A program made the translations under genes and the position numbers. From contig JAAYTY010000046.1 in NCBI GenBank assembly GCA_012523605.1, forward strand, positions 1 through 19,389: a stretch of DNA of 19,389 nt, read 5' to 3'. Under the pieces are notes generated by a model. That model did no database searches. It saw only the letters and a list, made by a program, of their open reading frames with translations, and was not told where the DNA came from. Shown one piece after another: positions 1 to 6,737 of the stretch. Positions within the stretch are counted from its first letter, which is position 1, and every line of letters starts with the position of its first letter. This DNA comes from Candidatus Fermentibacterota bacterium (lineage in GTDB: Bacteria; Fermentibacterota; Fermentibacteria; Fermentibacterales; Fermentibacteraceae).

Positions 1-11
1 CCGCCAGGCCG

Positions 12-791
12 TCAGTCCATGTCCGAAAGGGTCGCCTCCCAGTCGTAGCCTGCGGCTCCCACGGTCACCCCGTACCTGGTGTAGGTGTCCCCGTCCTCGT
101 CCTCGAGCATGATGTCGTAGGTTCCGGGATCCACCCAGACCGTCAATACACAGCCGGGGGAAAGGATGCTCGAGCCCAGCCTGTCCTCGCCCCAGTCAGA
201 TTCCGTGGATTTGCTGACATAGGCGTACCAGATGTCCCAGTTCCCGAGACCATTGGTGATCCGCACGGGCGCCGTGCCCGTTCCCGTCGAGACATCCCCG
301 CCTGCCGCGGCAGCGTCAACGTTGTACTCCAGGAGGTCTTCCACCGTCAGACCCGACCCCGCCATGCCCTCGTTCATGGCATCCCTTATCAGGTCCTCGA
401 AGTCGAGCTTCCAGGCGCCGTCCTCCAGGACGAACTCGAGCGTCTCGTCGCCGTCGTCGGTCTGCGTTACCACGGTGGCCGCAGAACCGGATACGGTGAT
501 GGACCTGATGTCCGTGGTGAGGCCGGTCATGTCGACGCCCTCGAGCATCGCGGCGAGCAGTTCACGCCCGTCGGCGCCCATGGGCGTGCCGTAGAAGGCC
601 AGGGCGTCGGCGAGGTCGTCGAGAAGCGAGCGGGTGTTGGAGCTGAAGCAGTCGTACGTTCTGCCGTAGTCTCCGTCCTCCAGAGCGTCCACTACCTCCA
701 TGTAGGCCGTTCTCACGGCTTTCTGTTCGGCGCTGTAGCCGCAGGCCGAGACCGCGATCAGAAAAACGGCCGCAAAGGACGATACTCTCAT
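12..791 (-). CDS. Envelope lipoprotein with NTF2/DUF4878-like domain and acidic C-terminal beta domain
   Basis: A 259-residue protein read from the ATG at 791. It opens with a lipoprotein signal peptide: Arg2, a hydrophobic stretch at residues 5-15, then a V-S-A-C lipobox with the acylated Cys at 17. Residues about 22-137 (helical start, then beta strands ending in a D-G-A-W-K-L-D segment) resemble the small NTF2-like domains of DUF4878-type lipoproteins. A low-complexity Ala/Gly/Thr linker follows. The last 85 residues (about 175-259) form a compact beta-rich domain with W-D-I-W-Y-A-Y, a W-G-x-D-x-L-G-S-S turn, P-G-T-Y-D-I and an acidic E-D-E-D-G-D-T loop that could bind calcium. A GTG at 794 (codon just before the ATG) has better spacing (9 nt) from the GAGGAGG at 804-810 than the ATG (12 nt), so the start is uncertain by one codon. 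A further in-frame ATG at 830 would add 13 polar residues before the signal peptide and is unlikely. Function unknown; anchored in the cell envelope by inference. Confidence 0.8.
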   Translation of the reverse strand: MRVSSFAAVFLIAVSACGYSAEQKAVRTAYMEVVDALEDGDYGRTYDCFSSNTRSLLDDLADALAFYGTPMGADGRELLAAMLEGVDMTGLTTDIRSITVSGSAATVVTQTDDGDETLEFVLEDGAWKLDFEDLIRDAMNEGMAGSGLTVEDLLEYNVDAAAAGGDVSTGTGTAPVRITNGLGNWDIWYAYVSKSTESDWGEDRLGSSILSPGCVLTVWVDPGTYDIMLEDEDGDTYTRYGVTVGAAGYDWEATLSDMD

Positions 792-841
792 CACGAGGCT
801 GAACCTCCTCTCGTCGATGCGCTGGTACATCCGGCGATCGA

Positions 842-870
842 AGCCTATCTGCCGTCGCGGCGGCTGTCAA
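842..870 (-). promoter_or_regulatory. Sigma70-type promoter for the lipoprotein gene
   Basis: On the minus strand a perfect -35 TTGACA (865-870) is followed after 17 bp by TAGGCT (842-847), which keeps the key first T, second A and last T of the -10 consensus. It would give a leader of roughly 40 nt before the Shine-Dalgarno-led lipoprotein start. Read from sequence only. Confidence 0.5.
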
Positions 871-888
871 CGTCCAGGCTCGGGAGTG

Positions 889-917
889 CTGACCCCGCGC
901 CCCGCAGGCCTTATCTT
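889..917 (+). promoter_or_regulatory. Candidate sigma70-type promoter for the GGDEF gene
   Basis: CTGACC (889-894), 17 bp, TATCTT (912-917): each hexamer matches consensus at four positions and the spacing is ideal. Initiation near 924 would leave about 40 nt before the ATG at 963. It lies back to back with the divergent lipoprotein promoter, the two -35 boxes being 18 bp apart. Weak motifs in a GC-rich region make this tentative. Confidence 0.35.
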
Positions 918-962
918 CGGCCGTACTGAGAATCCGGCTCCGGTTTCACCAGGCGAGAAGGA

Positions 963-1961
963 ATGGAAGAGGAACGCAGGGTCGAGGTCAGGCTGCCTTA
1001 CGAGGGCGAGCTAGACAAGGTGACGTCGCTGCCCCCGAGGAGCGTGCTGGACCGGCACCTCCCCGTCCTGCTCGCCGAGATGGGGGCGAGACATCTCCCG
1101 CTCTGCGCCGTGATGATAGACATAGACCATTTCAAGAGATTCAACGATTCCTGGGGCCACAGCGTGGGGGACATGGTGCTGGGGCACGTGGCGGGCCTCA
1201 TCAGGAAGTCAGTCTTCTCGAGGGGCGAGGCCTACAGGTACGGGGGCGAGGAGATCACGGTCCTCCTGTTCAACACCGGTTCCTCCGAGGGGCTTGCGAT
1301 GGCCTGGCGGCTGGTCTCGACGGTCTCCGGATCGCCCCTCCTTCTGGATCCCGGCGATCCCGCGGTGGCCCGCGCCGTCCCGGGCGGGGGCAGTGAGCCG
1401 CTCAGCCTCGGCGTAACCATCTCGGCCGGTGTCTGCAGCACCGGCAGGGACGTCAAGGGGGCGGAACTCATAGTGATGGCCGACCACGCCCTGCTGAAGG
1501 CCAAGACAAGCGGACGGAACAGGGCTGAGGAGTACACTCCCGAGCTCGGTCTCCTCGTCAGGAGGCAGATCATAGATGTCCGCTACCCGGGCAACATTGA
1601 TCTGAAGGAGAACAGCTCGATCATAGTGAAGGCCTGGTTCCCGCTGAGGAAGATGGACATCACGAGCATCGAAGCCCGGGATCTGATAATCGAGGACTCC
1701 GGAACCAGGGAGATGGTGACACTGCCTGCGCAGGGGGGTGCCATACTGGGCGAGATCCCCGGCAGGGTCGTGAGCGTCGAGAGACGACAGGACAGGACTT
1801 TCACTTTCCTGGAGCTGGAGATAAAGAGCGACGTGGTGGAAGTGATGATAAGAGATGCCGAGGAGCATCAGAAGAGGATCGACAGGCTGCTCGCAGGGGA
1901 GCCTGCTTCGCCTGAGGACGGGCGGGATGGGCCGGACGTGGCGGGAGCCGATCCCTCGTGA
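963..1961 (+). CDS. GGDEF-domain protein (putative diguanylate cyclase) with unrecognised C-terminal beta domain
   Basis: 332 residues, soluble, with no N-terminal sensor or membrane segment. The GGDEF domain covers about residues 18-185: the V-T-S-L-P-P-R-S start (usual L-T-G-L-P-N-R), the D-I-D-H-F-K-R-F-N-D metal/GTP segment (52-62), the active-site loop R-Y-G-G-E-E-I at 92-98, the T-I-S-A-G-V strand and the A-D-x-A-L-x-x-A-K-x-x-G-R-N-R end. The signature is GGEEI instead of GG(D/E)EF; the catalytic acidic residues are kept. The inhibitory I-site (RxxD five residues before the GG) reads F-S-R-G at 85-88 and is therefore absent, so c-di-GMP feedback is not expected. Residues about 195-310 form a beta-rich module ending G-R-V-V-S-V-E. 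That ending recalls PilZ folds, but the PilZ RxxxR and (D/N)xSxxG motifs are missing, so I do not assign it. Inferred role: synthesis of c-di-GMP, possibly regulated through the C-terminal module. Confidence 0.85.
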   Translation: MEEERRVEVRLPYEGELDKVTSLPPRSVLDRHLPVLLAEMGARHLPLCAVMIDIDHFKRFNDSWGHSVGDMVLGHVAGLIRKSVFSRGEAYRYGGEEITVLLFNTGSSEGLAMAWRLVSTVSGSPLLLDPGDPAVARAVPGGGSEPLSLGVTISAGVCSTGRDVKGAELIVMADHALLKAKTSGRNRAEEYTPELGLLVRRQIIDVRYPGNIDLKENSSIIVKAWFPLRKMDITSIEARDLIIEDSGTREMVTLPAQGGAILGEIPGRVVSVERRQDRTFTFLELEIKSDVVEVMIRDAEEHQKRIDRLLAGEPASPEDGRDGPDVAGADPS

Positions 1962-2025
1962 GCAGGGGGGGCGCCTGCACGGATCGCCGGGTCCGCCGCC
2001 GCGCGATGCGGGCGCAAACCGGGGG

Positions 2026-3489
2026 ATGACCCCGATCCGCGTCCGGCGGCTCTGGACCGGCCTCGGCGGAGATACGCTCGACGGCTGCCTGGTCCGCTTC
2101 GGGCGGGGACGAATCGAGTCTCTGGAGCCCTCGTGCGGTCCATGGGACTTCATGTTCGCGATGCCTTCCTTCGTGGATGCGCACTGCCACCTGCTCTGGC
2201 TCGGATTCGAGTCCGTCTTCGCGGATCTCTCCTGGACGAGGTCGAAGGAGGATATTCTGGGCTGGCTCTCCCGCAGTCCGTCGCCGCCCGGCGGGGAGTT
2301 CCTGAGGGGGGAGAAGTGGGACGACTCCGCGTGGTCTCCGGGCGCCCTGCCGACTCTCGGGGAAATGGACGCCGCCTCGGGAGGGGCGCCTGTCTTCCTG
2401 CGCAGGGTCTGCGGCCACGCGGCACTCGTGAACAGCGCATCGCTGTCCCTCATGAGAGGCGCCGGCCTGGATCCCGGTGGGCCCGGTCCCCTGATCGTCG
2501 AGAAGCCGGTGCTGGGTTTCGACACCGCCTTCCCGCCCGGCTCCGGGACTCTTTCCACGGCGCTCTCGACAGCCGTTGACAGGGCGCTCGAATGCGGAGT
2601 GACAGCCGTCACGACCACGGAATCCGGCAGGCACCTCGAGGCATATGGCTCGAGGGGGACGGGGCTTCTGAGGGCATCGATCAGTGTCTTCAGGGAGGAT
2701 CTCGAAGACCGGCTGGCCGAAGCCTCCGGTCTGGGCATACGGGGGATGAAGATATTCCTCGACGGCGCGATAGGAGCGCGCACGGCGGCCATGGACGAGC
2801 CGTTCGACGACGGCTCGACCGGCCTGGAGGCGGCAGGGGAGGGCGAGCTCGGGGATCTGATCGCAGACTGCTGGGAGGCGGGGCTCGTCCCGATGGTCCA
2901 CGCGATAGGCGGAAGGGCGCTCCGACTGCTCGACAGGGCGGGCGGGGCCGCCCTGCGAAAAGCGCGGCAGGGTCTTCGATCGCAGATAAGGGTGGAGCAC
3001 GCCGAGGATCTGCTCTCGGCATGGCCTGGAGGATGGGACACGGGCGTCCACCTCTTCTCGATGCAGCCGAACTTCGTCGCGAGATGGCAGCAGGCTGGAG
3101 GCATGTACGAGACGAGGCTGGGCCCGGAACGTGCAAGAGCGCTCAATCCTTTCGGCCCGGTACTCAGGGCCGGCTTCACGCTGGGCTTCGGCAGTGACGG
3201 GATGCCGTTCGGACCCCTTTACGGGCTCTCGGGAGCGGTCGGACATCCCGATCCCGTCCTCGGCCTGGCGATGAGCGAGGCGTTGGAGGCCTACACTCTC
3301 GGTGCCGCGCGCATCTCCGGCTTCGAGGATCTCGCTGTCCCTCTGGGCCCCGGAAGGCCGTCGGACATGGCACTGCTCTCAGCCAGTCCGTTCGAGGCTC
3401 CGCTCGACGAGGTGGCGGTGGAGGGAGTCCTTGCTTCCGGCGAGCTGATCCGGCTGAAGGGCACCCGGAGGGGGGGCGGATCCCCGTGA
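2026..3489 (+). CDS. YtcJ-type metal-dependent amidohydrolase (Amidohydro_3 family)
   Basis: 487 residues from the ATG at 2026. The frame is open further upstream to 1855, but homologues begin with an I-x-V-x-x-x-x-T-G strand, which here directly follows this Met, and any earlier start would overlap the GGDEF gene. Family marks in order: metal-binding H-C-H at 53-55 after P-S-F-V-D-A; G-H-A-A-L-V-N-S-A-S; K-I-F-L-D-G-A-I-G-A-R-T with Lys242; H-A-I-G-G-R-A with His292; R-V-E-H-A-E with His325; S-M-Q-P-N-F; G-S-D-G-M-P with Asp391. The usual H-A-I-G-D-R-A has Gly instead of Asp. It is a little shorter than the common 530-560 residues. The family hydrolyses C-N bonds of amides or ring compounds; the substrate cannot be told from sequence. 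No signal peptide, so cytoplasmic. Its stop overlaps the nadC start (GTGA), which suggests a shared transcript with the cofactor genes. Confidence 0.85.
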   Translation: MTPIRVRRLWTGLGGDTLDGCLVRFGRGRIESLEPSCGPWDFMFAMPSFVDAHCHLLWLGFESVFADLSWTRSKEDILGWLSRSPSPPGGEFLRGEKWDDSAWSPGALPTLGEMDAASGGAPVFLRRVCGHAALVNSASLSLMRGAGLDPGGPGPLIVEKPVLGFDTAFPPGSGTLSTALSTAVDRALECGVTAVTTTESGRHLEAYGSRGTGLLRASISVFREDLEDRLAEASGLGIRGMKIFLDGAIGARTAAMDEPFDDGSTGLEAAGEGELGDLIADCWEAGLVPMVHAIGGRALRLLDRAGGAALRKARQGLRSQIRVEHAEDLLSAWPGGWDTGVHLFSMQPNFVARWQQAGGMYETRLGPERARALNPFGPVLRAGFTLGFGSDGMPFGPLYGLSGAVGHPDPVLGLAMSEALEAYTLGAARISGFEDLAVPLGPGRPSDMALLSASPFEAPLDEVAVEGVLASGELIRLKGTRRGGGSP

Positions 3490-4337
3490 CGGACTGGAGG
3501 GATTTCGACGCGGTCCTCGACAGATGCGTGACCGACGGCCTGGACGAGGATGCGGCCCTCCGTGACGCGGCGACGGAGGCGCTGGGCCCTCTCGCCGACA
3601 CCCCCGCCGCGGCCTCGGTGGTCGCCCGCAGGGATCTCGTCCTCTGCGGCTGGAGGGCTGTCGAGTCGGTGTATCTGCGCCTGACCGGCGTCTCGGTGGA
3701 GAGGATCGCGCCCGAGGGATTGCGGATGCGCGCGGGGGATCGTGCGGGCAGGGTCGCCGGACCGCTGGGTTCGCTGCTCAGGGGCGAGCGCCTGGCACTC
3801 AACCTGCTCTGCAGGCTGAGCGGAATCGCTACGCTGACAAGGCGGTTCGTAGAGGAAGTGGCGGAGACGGGCGTCGAGATTCTCGACACCAGGAAGACGA
3901 CACCCGGGATGAGGAGCCTGGAGCGGTATGCCGTCCGGTGCGGAGGCGGCGTCAACCACAGGTTCGACCTCGCCTCGATGGCGATGTTCAAGGACAACCA
4001 CGTCGCCGCGGCGGGCGGGCCCGAAGCTCTCGCGGAGGCCGTCCTCAGGGCCAGGCGGTCCGGCGTCCCGGTGGAGATCGAGGTCGATTCCCTCGACCAA
4101 CTGGGCGCAGTCCTCCATCTCGACCCGGACAGGATCCTCCTCGACAACATGCCCCCGGGGGAGGTCGCCGAAGCAGTGCGGAGAGCTGCCGGCAGGTGCT
4201 ATATCGAAGCCAGCGGCGGAGTAACGGCGGAGAATGCCGCGCTCTATGCGAGAACCGGCGTGAACGGCATCTCGATCGGCGCTCTGACCCACTCCGCCCC
4301 CGCCGCCGACCTCGCGAGGGACTGGGAGGCTCCATGA
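3486..4337 (+). CDS. nadC: Quinolinate phosphoribosyltransferase (decarboxylating)
   Basis: 283 residues, the usual NadC length. NadC converts quinolinate plus PRPP to nicotinate mononucleotide, CO2 and pyrophosphate in de novo NAD synthesis. Visible marks: the N-terminal open-face domain; L-N-L-L-C-R-L-S-G-I-A-T at 105-116; the D-T-R-K-T-T-P-G signature at 134-141; G-G-G-V-N-H-R-F with His158; M-F-K-D-N-H with Lys169; the V-E-I-E-V-D acidic pair at 199/201; L-D-N-M at 219-222; and the PRPP-binding tail E-A-S-G-G-V and I-S-I-G-A-L-T-H-S. The GTG start at 3486 overlaps the amidohydrolase stop, with a GGCGGA five bases upstream; its own stop overlaps the ATG of coaX. nadA and nadB are not in the window. 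Its position beside coaX and coaC forms a cofactor cluster (NAD and CoA). Confidence 0.96.
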   Translation: MTDWRDFDAVLDRCVTDGLDEDAALRDAATEALGPLADTPAAASVVARRDLVLCGWRAVESVYLRLTGVSVERIAPEGLRMRAGDRAGRVAGPLGSLLRGERLALNLLCRLSGIATLTRRFVEEVAETGVEILDTRKTTPGMRSLERYAVRCGGGVNHRFDLASMAMFKDNHVAAAGGPEALAEAVLRARRSGVPVEIEVDSLDQLGAVLHLDPDRILLDNMPPGEVAEAVRRAAGRCYIEASGGVTAENAALYARTGVNGISIGALTHSAPAADLARDWEAP

Positions 4338-5092
4338 GGAGGCTTGTTCTCGATATCGGCAACACCAAGACGGCTGTCGGCTGGTATGACGACCGTAAGC
4401 TGGTCAGGAGCTGGAGGCTGAGAACGAGACACTGGACTTCGGACGATCTCGGATCCGCGCTCCACGTCCTGCTGTCGAGCTTCGGCCTGGCAGGTCCGGC
4501 TTCGGTGGGCTTCGCATGCGTGGTTCCCAGGCTCAGACACGTCGTTTACCTGGCGAGCGTCGAATGGCTCTCCGCCGAGCCTCTCGAGGTCACCTTCTCG
4601 ACAGCGGGACTGATCATCGAATACCCGACGCCCGAAGAGCTGGGAGCCGACAGGATCTCGAACGCCGTGGCCGCTGTCTCGATGGGATGCAAGCCCGCCA
4701 TAGTCGCGGATTTCGGAACCGCCACGACTTTCGACGTCATTGATTCCAGCGGGGCCTATCTGGGCGGTGCGATCGCCCCCGGCGTCGGAACGGCCGCTGC
4801 GGAGCTGTTCCGCAAAGCCGAGAAGCTCAGCCCCGTGGATCTGGACCTCCCGGAACGCGCTCTGGGCAGGTCAACCTCGGAGGCTGTGAAATCCGGGGTC
4901 CTGCTGGGCGCCGCTGGAGCCGCGGACAGGATGACCGAGCTGCTGTCGGAGGGTCTGGGCGGAAGGCCGGCTCTGCTCGCCACGGGGGGATGGGCACCAG
5001 GGCTGGCGCCGCTCTGCCGGTCCGGGTTCAGGGTGATCCCGAGCCTGACGCTGGACGGGATCGCAGAAGTCTGCCGGAGGAACGGAAAGTGA
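4334..5092 (+). CDS. coaX: Type III pantothenate kinase
   Basis: 252 residues. It phosphorylates pantothenate, the first step of CoA synthesis; the type III enzyme is insensitive to CoA feedback and usually needs a monovalent cation. Seen: the ASKHA phosphate-binding D-I-G-N-T-K-T at residues 7-13; the pantothenate motif E-E-L-G-A-D-R-I at 101-108 with catalytic-base Asp105; the second phosphate loop D-F-G-T-A-T-T-F-D at 126-134; G-G-A-I-A-P-G at 144-150; and A-T-G-G-W near 216-220. The start ATG at 4334 overlaps the nadC stop as ATGA, with GGGAGG four bases upstream. The frame is open 396 bases further upstream, but that stretch is a shadow of nadC. The biotin-ligase gene often found before coaX is absent; nadC takes that place. 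Confidence 0.96.
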   Translation: MRRLVLDIGNTKTAVGWYDDRKLVRSWRLRTRHWTSDDLGSALHVLLSSFGLAGPASVGFACVVPRLRHVVYLASVEWLSAEPLEVTFSTAGLIIEYPTPEELGADRISNAVAAVSMGCKPAIVADFGTATTFDVIDSSGAYLGGAIAPGVGTAAAELFRKAEKLSPVDLDLPERALGRSTSEAVKSGVLLGAAGAADRMTELLSEGLGGRPALLATGGWAPGLAPLCRSGFRVIPSLTLDGIAEVCRRNGK

Positions 5093-5646
5093 ACTCGAAG
5101 GGCAGGATTGTTCTCGGGATAACATCGAGTGCGGCCGCCTACAAGGGTGTCGCTCTGGCCTCCCTCGTCAGAAGGACGGGCTACGACGTCGATGGCATCC
5201 TCACCGCGAATGCGTGCCGTCTCGTCACGCCGGTCCAGCTTTCATGCGTGACCGGCAGGCCGGTTCACACGATGCAGTTCGCAGAACAGCCCGGCGACCC
5301 CATTCCGCACATCACCCTCTCCGATGGGGCTGCCGCGCTCGTCGTCGCGCCGGCGACCGCGAACTTCCTCGGCAAGCTCGCCGCCGGGATCGCAGACGAC
5401 CTCCTGACGACGAAGGCGCTCGCCTGCGAATGCAGAGTCCTCGTTGCCCCGTCCATGAATACGCGAATGTGGAATCACCCTGCGGTGAGGGAGAACGTCT
5501 CGAAGCTCTCCGGGCGCGGAGTGGTCTTCGCCGGACCCGTCCAGGGGCCGCTGGCGTGCGGCTCCTCCGGTGCCGGGCGAATGATGGAGCCCTCCGACAT
5601 TCTGGACATTCTCCTCTCCATGCTCGGACGGGAGACCGGGAGGTGA
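5089..5646 (+). CDS. coaC: Stand-alone phosphopantothenoylcysteine decarboxylase (CoaC, HFCD flavoprotein)
   Basis: 185 residues from the GTG at 5089, chosen because it overlaps the coaX stop (GTGA) and follows GGAGG at 5076-5080 by 8 nt. An in-frame Met at 4990 lies inside coaX and precedes non-homologous residues. The protein matches only the N-terminal half of bacterial Dfp/CoaBC: FMN-binding G-I-T-S-S-A-A-A-Y-K at 10-19; P-I-P-H-I-T-L with catalytic His74; V-V-A-P-A-T-A-N at 85-92; P-S-M-N-T-R-M-W at 121-128 with substrate-binding Asn124; and the lid G-P-L-A-C-G-x-x-G-x-G-R-M with Cys157. All active-site residues for decarboxylating 4'-phosphopantothenoylcysteine are present. The CoaB synthetase half is missing: after the lid there are only about 20 residues before the stop and the next gene overlaps. 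CoaB must be encoded elsewhere or replaced. Confidence 0.9.
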   Translation: MNSKGRIVLGITSSAAAYKGVALASLVRRTGYDVDGILTANACRLVTPVQLSCVTGRPVHTMQFAEQPGDPIPHITLSDGAAALVVAPATANFLGKLAAGIADDLLTTKALACECRVLVAPSMNTRMWNHPAVRENVSKLSGRGVVFAGPVQGPLACGSSGAGRMMEPSDILDILLSMLGRETGR

Positions 5647-6716
5647 CGATCGGGGCGGTGCAGCCGGTGCCCACAGTCTCCTGGGACGGCGATGCAGTCG
5701 TGCTGATCGACCAGAGGCTCCTGCCGGGCAGGACGGTGTTCCTCAGATGCCGGACAGTGGCCCGCCTCGCCGATGCAATAGCCTCGCTGGCGGTCAGGGG
5801 CGCTCCGGCGATAGGAATCGCCGCCGGCTACGGGGCCGTGCTCGCGGCGCTCGAAGCCCCCCGGGGAAGGGGATTCCGGACGGCCGTGTCCGCGGGGCTC
5901 GACCTCCTCGCGCGCACCAGGCCTACAGCGGTCAACCTCTTTCATGCGATAGGAGTCCAGAGAGGTATCCTGGAATCCTGCCGGTCAAGGGATCAGGCCG
6001 TCGAGGCGCTTCTCTCATCCGCCAGGAGAATGCACGAGGAGGATCTCGAAGCCTCCCGGAAGATAGGCAGGCTAGGCGCAGGCCTCCTGCCGGAAGGCGC
6101 AAGGGTTCTCACACACTGCAATGCGGGCGGGCTGGCCACCGGCGGCCTGGGCACCGCCCTGGCCGTCCTGTTCGAGGCTCACTCCCGGGGACGGCTGGAG
6201 AAGGTTTTTGCCGACGAGACGAGACCGCTTCTCCAGGGTTCCAGACTGACGGCATGGGAACTGTCCAGGGCGGGCATACCCGTCACGGTCCTCCCGGACT
6301 CGGCGGCGGCATCTCTCTTGCGCTCCGGCGCCGTGGACGCAGTAGTCACCGGCGCGGACAGGATCGCACGCAACGGGGATGTCGCCAACAAGATCGGGAC
6401 ATATCCACTGGCTCTGGCCGCAGCGGAGGCGGGGGTCCCGTTCTATATCGCGGCCCCGGTCTCGACATTCGACTACGGATGTCCCGACGGAGACTCGATC
6501 CCCATCGAGATGCGGAGCGGAGACGAGCTGCGGAAGCTCGGCGGGCGCATACTCGCGCCCTCCCGCGCCGAAGTGCACAATCCCGCCTTCGACGTCACGC
6601 CCGCCCGACTCGTCTCGGCGGTGATACTGGAGACGGGAGTCGCCTTCCCGCCGCTTCCGAGAAGCCTGTCGAAGTTGACAGCACAATCGGTTGGCGCTAC
6701 TATCTGTCGATTGTAA
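5643..6716 (+). CDS. mtnA: S-methyl-5-thioribose-1-phosphate isomerase (eIF2B-related family)
   Basis: 357 residues from the GTG at 5643, which overlaps the coaC stop (GTGA) with a GGGAG 8 nt upstream. MtnA isomerises methylthioribose 1-phosphate to methylthioribulose 1-phosphate in methionine salvage. Marks: A-V-R-G-A-P-A-I-G-I-A-A at 50-61; R-P-T-A-V-N-L at 93-99; L-T-H-C-N-A-G-G-L-A-T with catalytic Cys159; D-E-T-R-P-L-L-Q-G-S-R-L at 191-202; T-G-A-D-R-I with catalytic Asp239; N-K-I-G-T-Y; and S-I-P-I-E-M-R. No other salvage gene is nearby, so a related sugar-phosphate isomerase role is possible, but Cys and Asp fit MtnA. The last 17 or so residues fall outside the conserved fold, are richer in A/T codons, and contain a promoter for the next gene. 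Confidence 0.94.
   Translation: MTIGAVQPVPTVSWDGDAVVLIDQRLLPGRTVFLRCRTVARLADAIASLAVRGAPAIGIAAGYGAVLAALEAPRGRGFRTAVSAGLDLLARTRPTAVNLFHAIGVQRGILESCRSRDQAVEALLSSARRMHEEDLEASRKIGRLGAGLLPEGARVLTHCNAGGLATGGLGTALAVLFEAHSRGRLEKVFADETRPLLQGSRLTAWELSRAGIPVTVLPDSAAASLLRSGAVDAVVTGADRIARNGDVANKIGTYPLALAAAEAGVPFYIAAPVSTFDYGCPDGDSIPIEMRSGDELRKLGGRILAPSRAEVHNPAFDVTPARLVSAVILETGVAFPPLPRSLSKLTAQSVGATICRL
6675..6703 (+). promoter_or_regulatory. Near-consensus sigma70-type promoter inside the 3' end of mtnA
   Basis: TTGACA (6675-6680, perfect), 17-bp spacer, TACTAT (6698-6703, five of six). Initiation near 6710 would start within the last two codons of mtnA and give a leader of about 28 nt to the ATG at 6738. 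It is the best promoter match I found in the window and sits in a locally AT-richer patch. It probably drives the secreted propeller gene and, because no gap follows, dnaK. Confidence 0.7.
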
Positions 6717-6737
6717 CGAACCCGGGGGGCCCGTGAA

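Noticed and set aside
1545..1895. PilZ domain in the C-terminal part of the GGDEF protein
   Set aside because: Neither RxxxR nor (D/N)xSxxG ligand motifs are present; only the G-R-V-V-S-V-E ending is reminiscent.
1962..2025. Hairpin GCAGG...CCTGC (1962-1978) as a terminator after the GGDEF gene
   Set aside because: Five-pair stem with a seven-base loop and no T-run; too weak to call in such GC-rich DNA.
1855..2025. Upstream extension of the amidohydrolase to the first in-frame ATG
   Set aside because: It would overlap the GGDEF gene by more than 100 bp and adds Arg/Gly/Pro-rich residues with no counterpart in the family.
1209..3179. A 656-codon open frame on the minus strand opposite the GGDEF and amidohydrolase genes
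   Set aside because: GC-rich antisense shadow: Pro/Arg/Ser-rich translation with no motif, opposite two well-supported genes.
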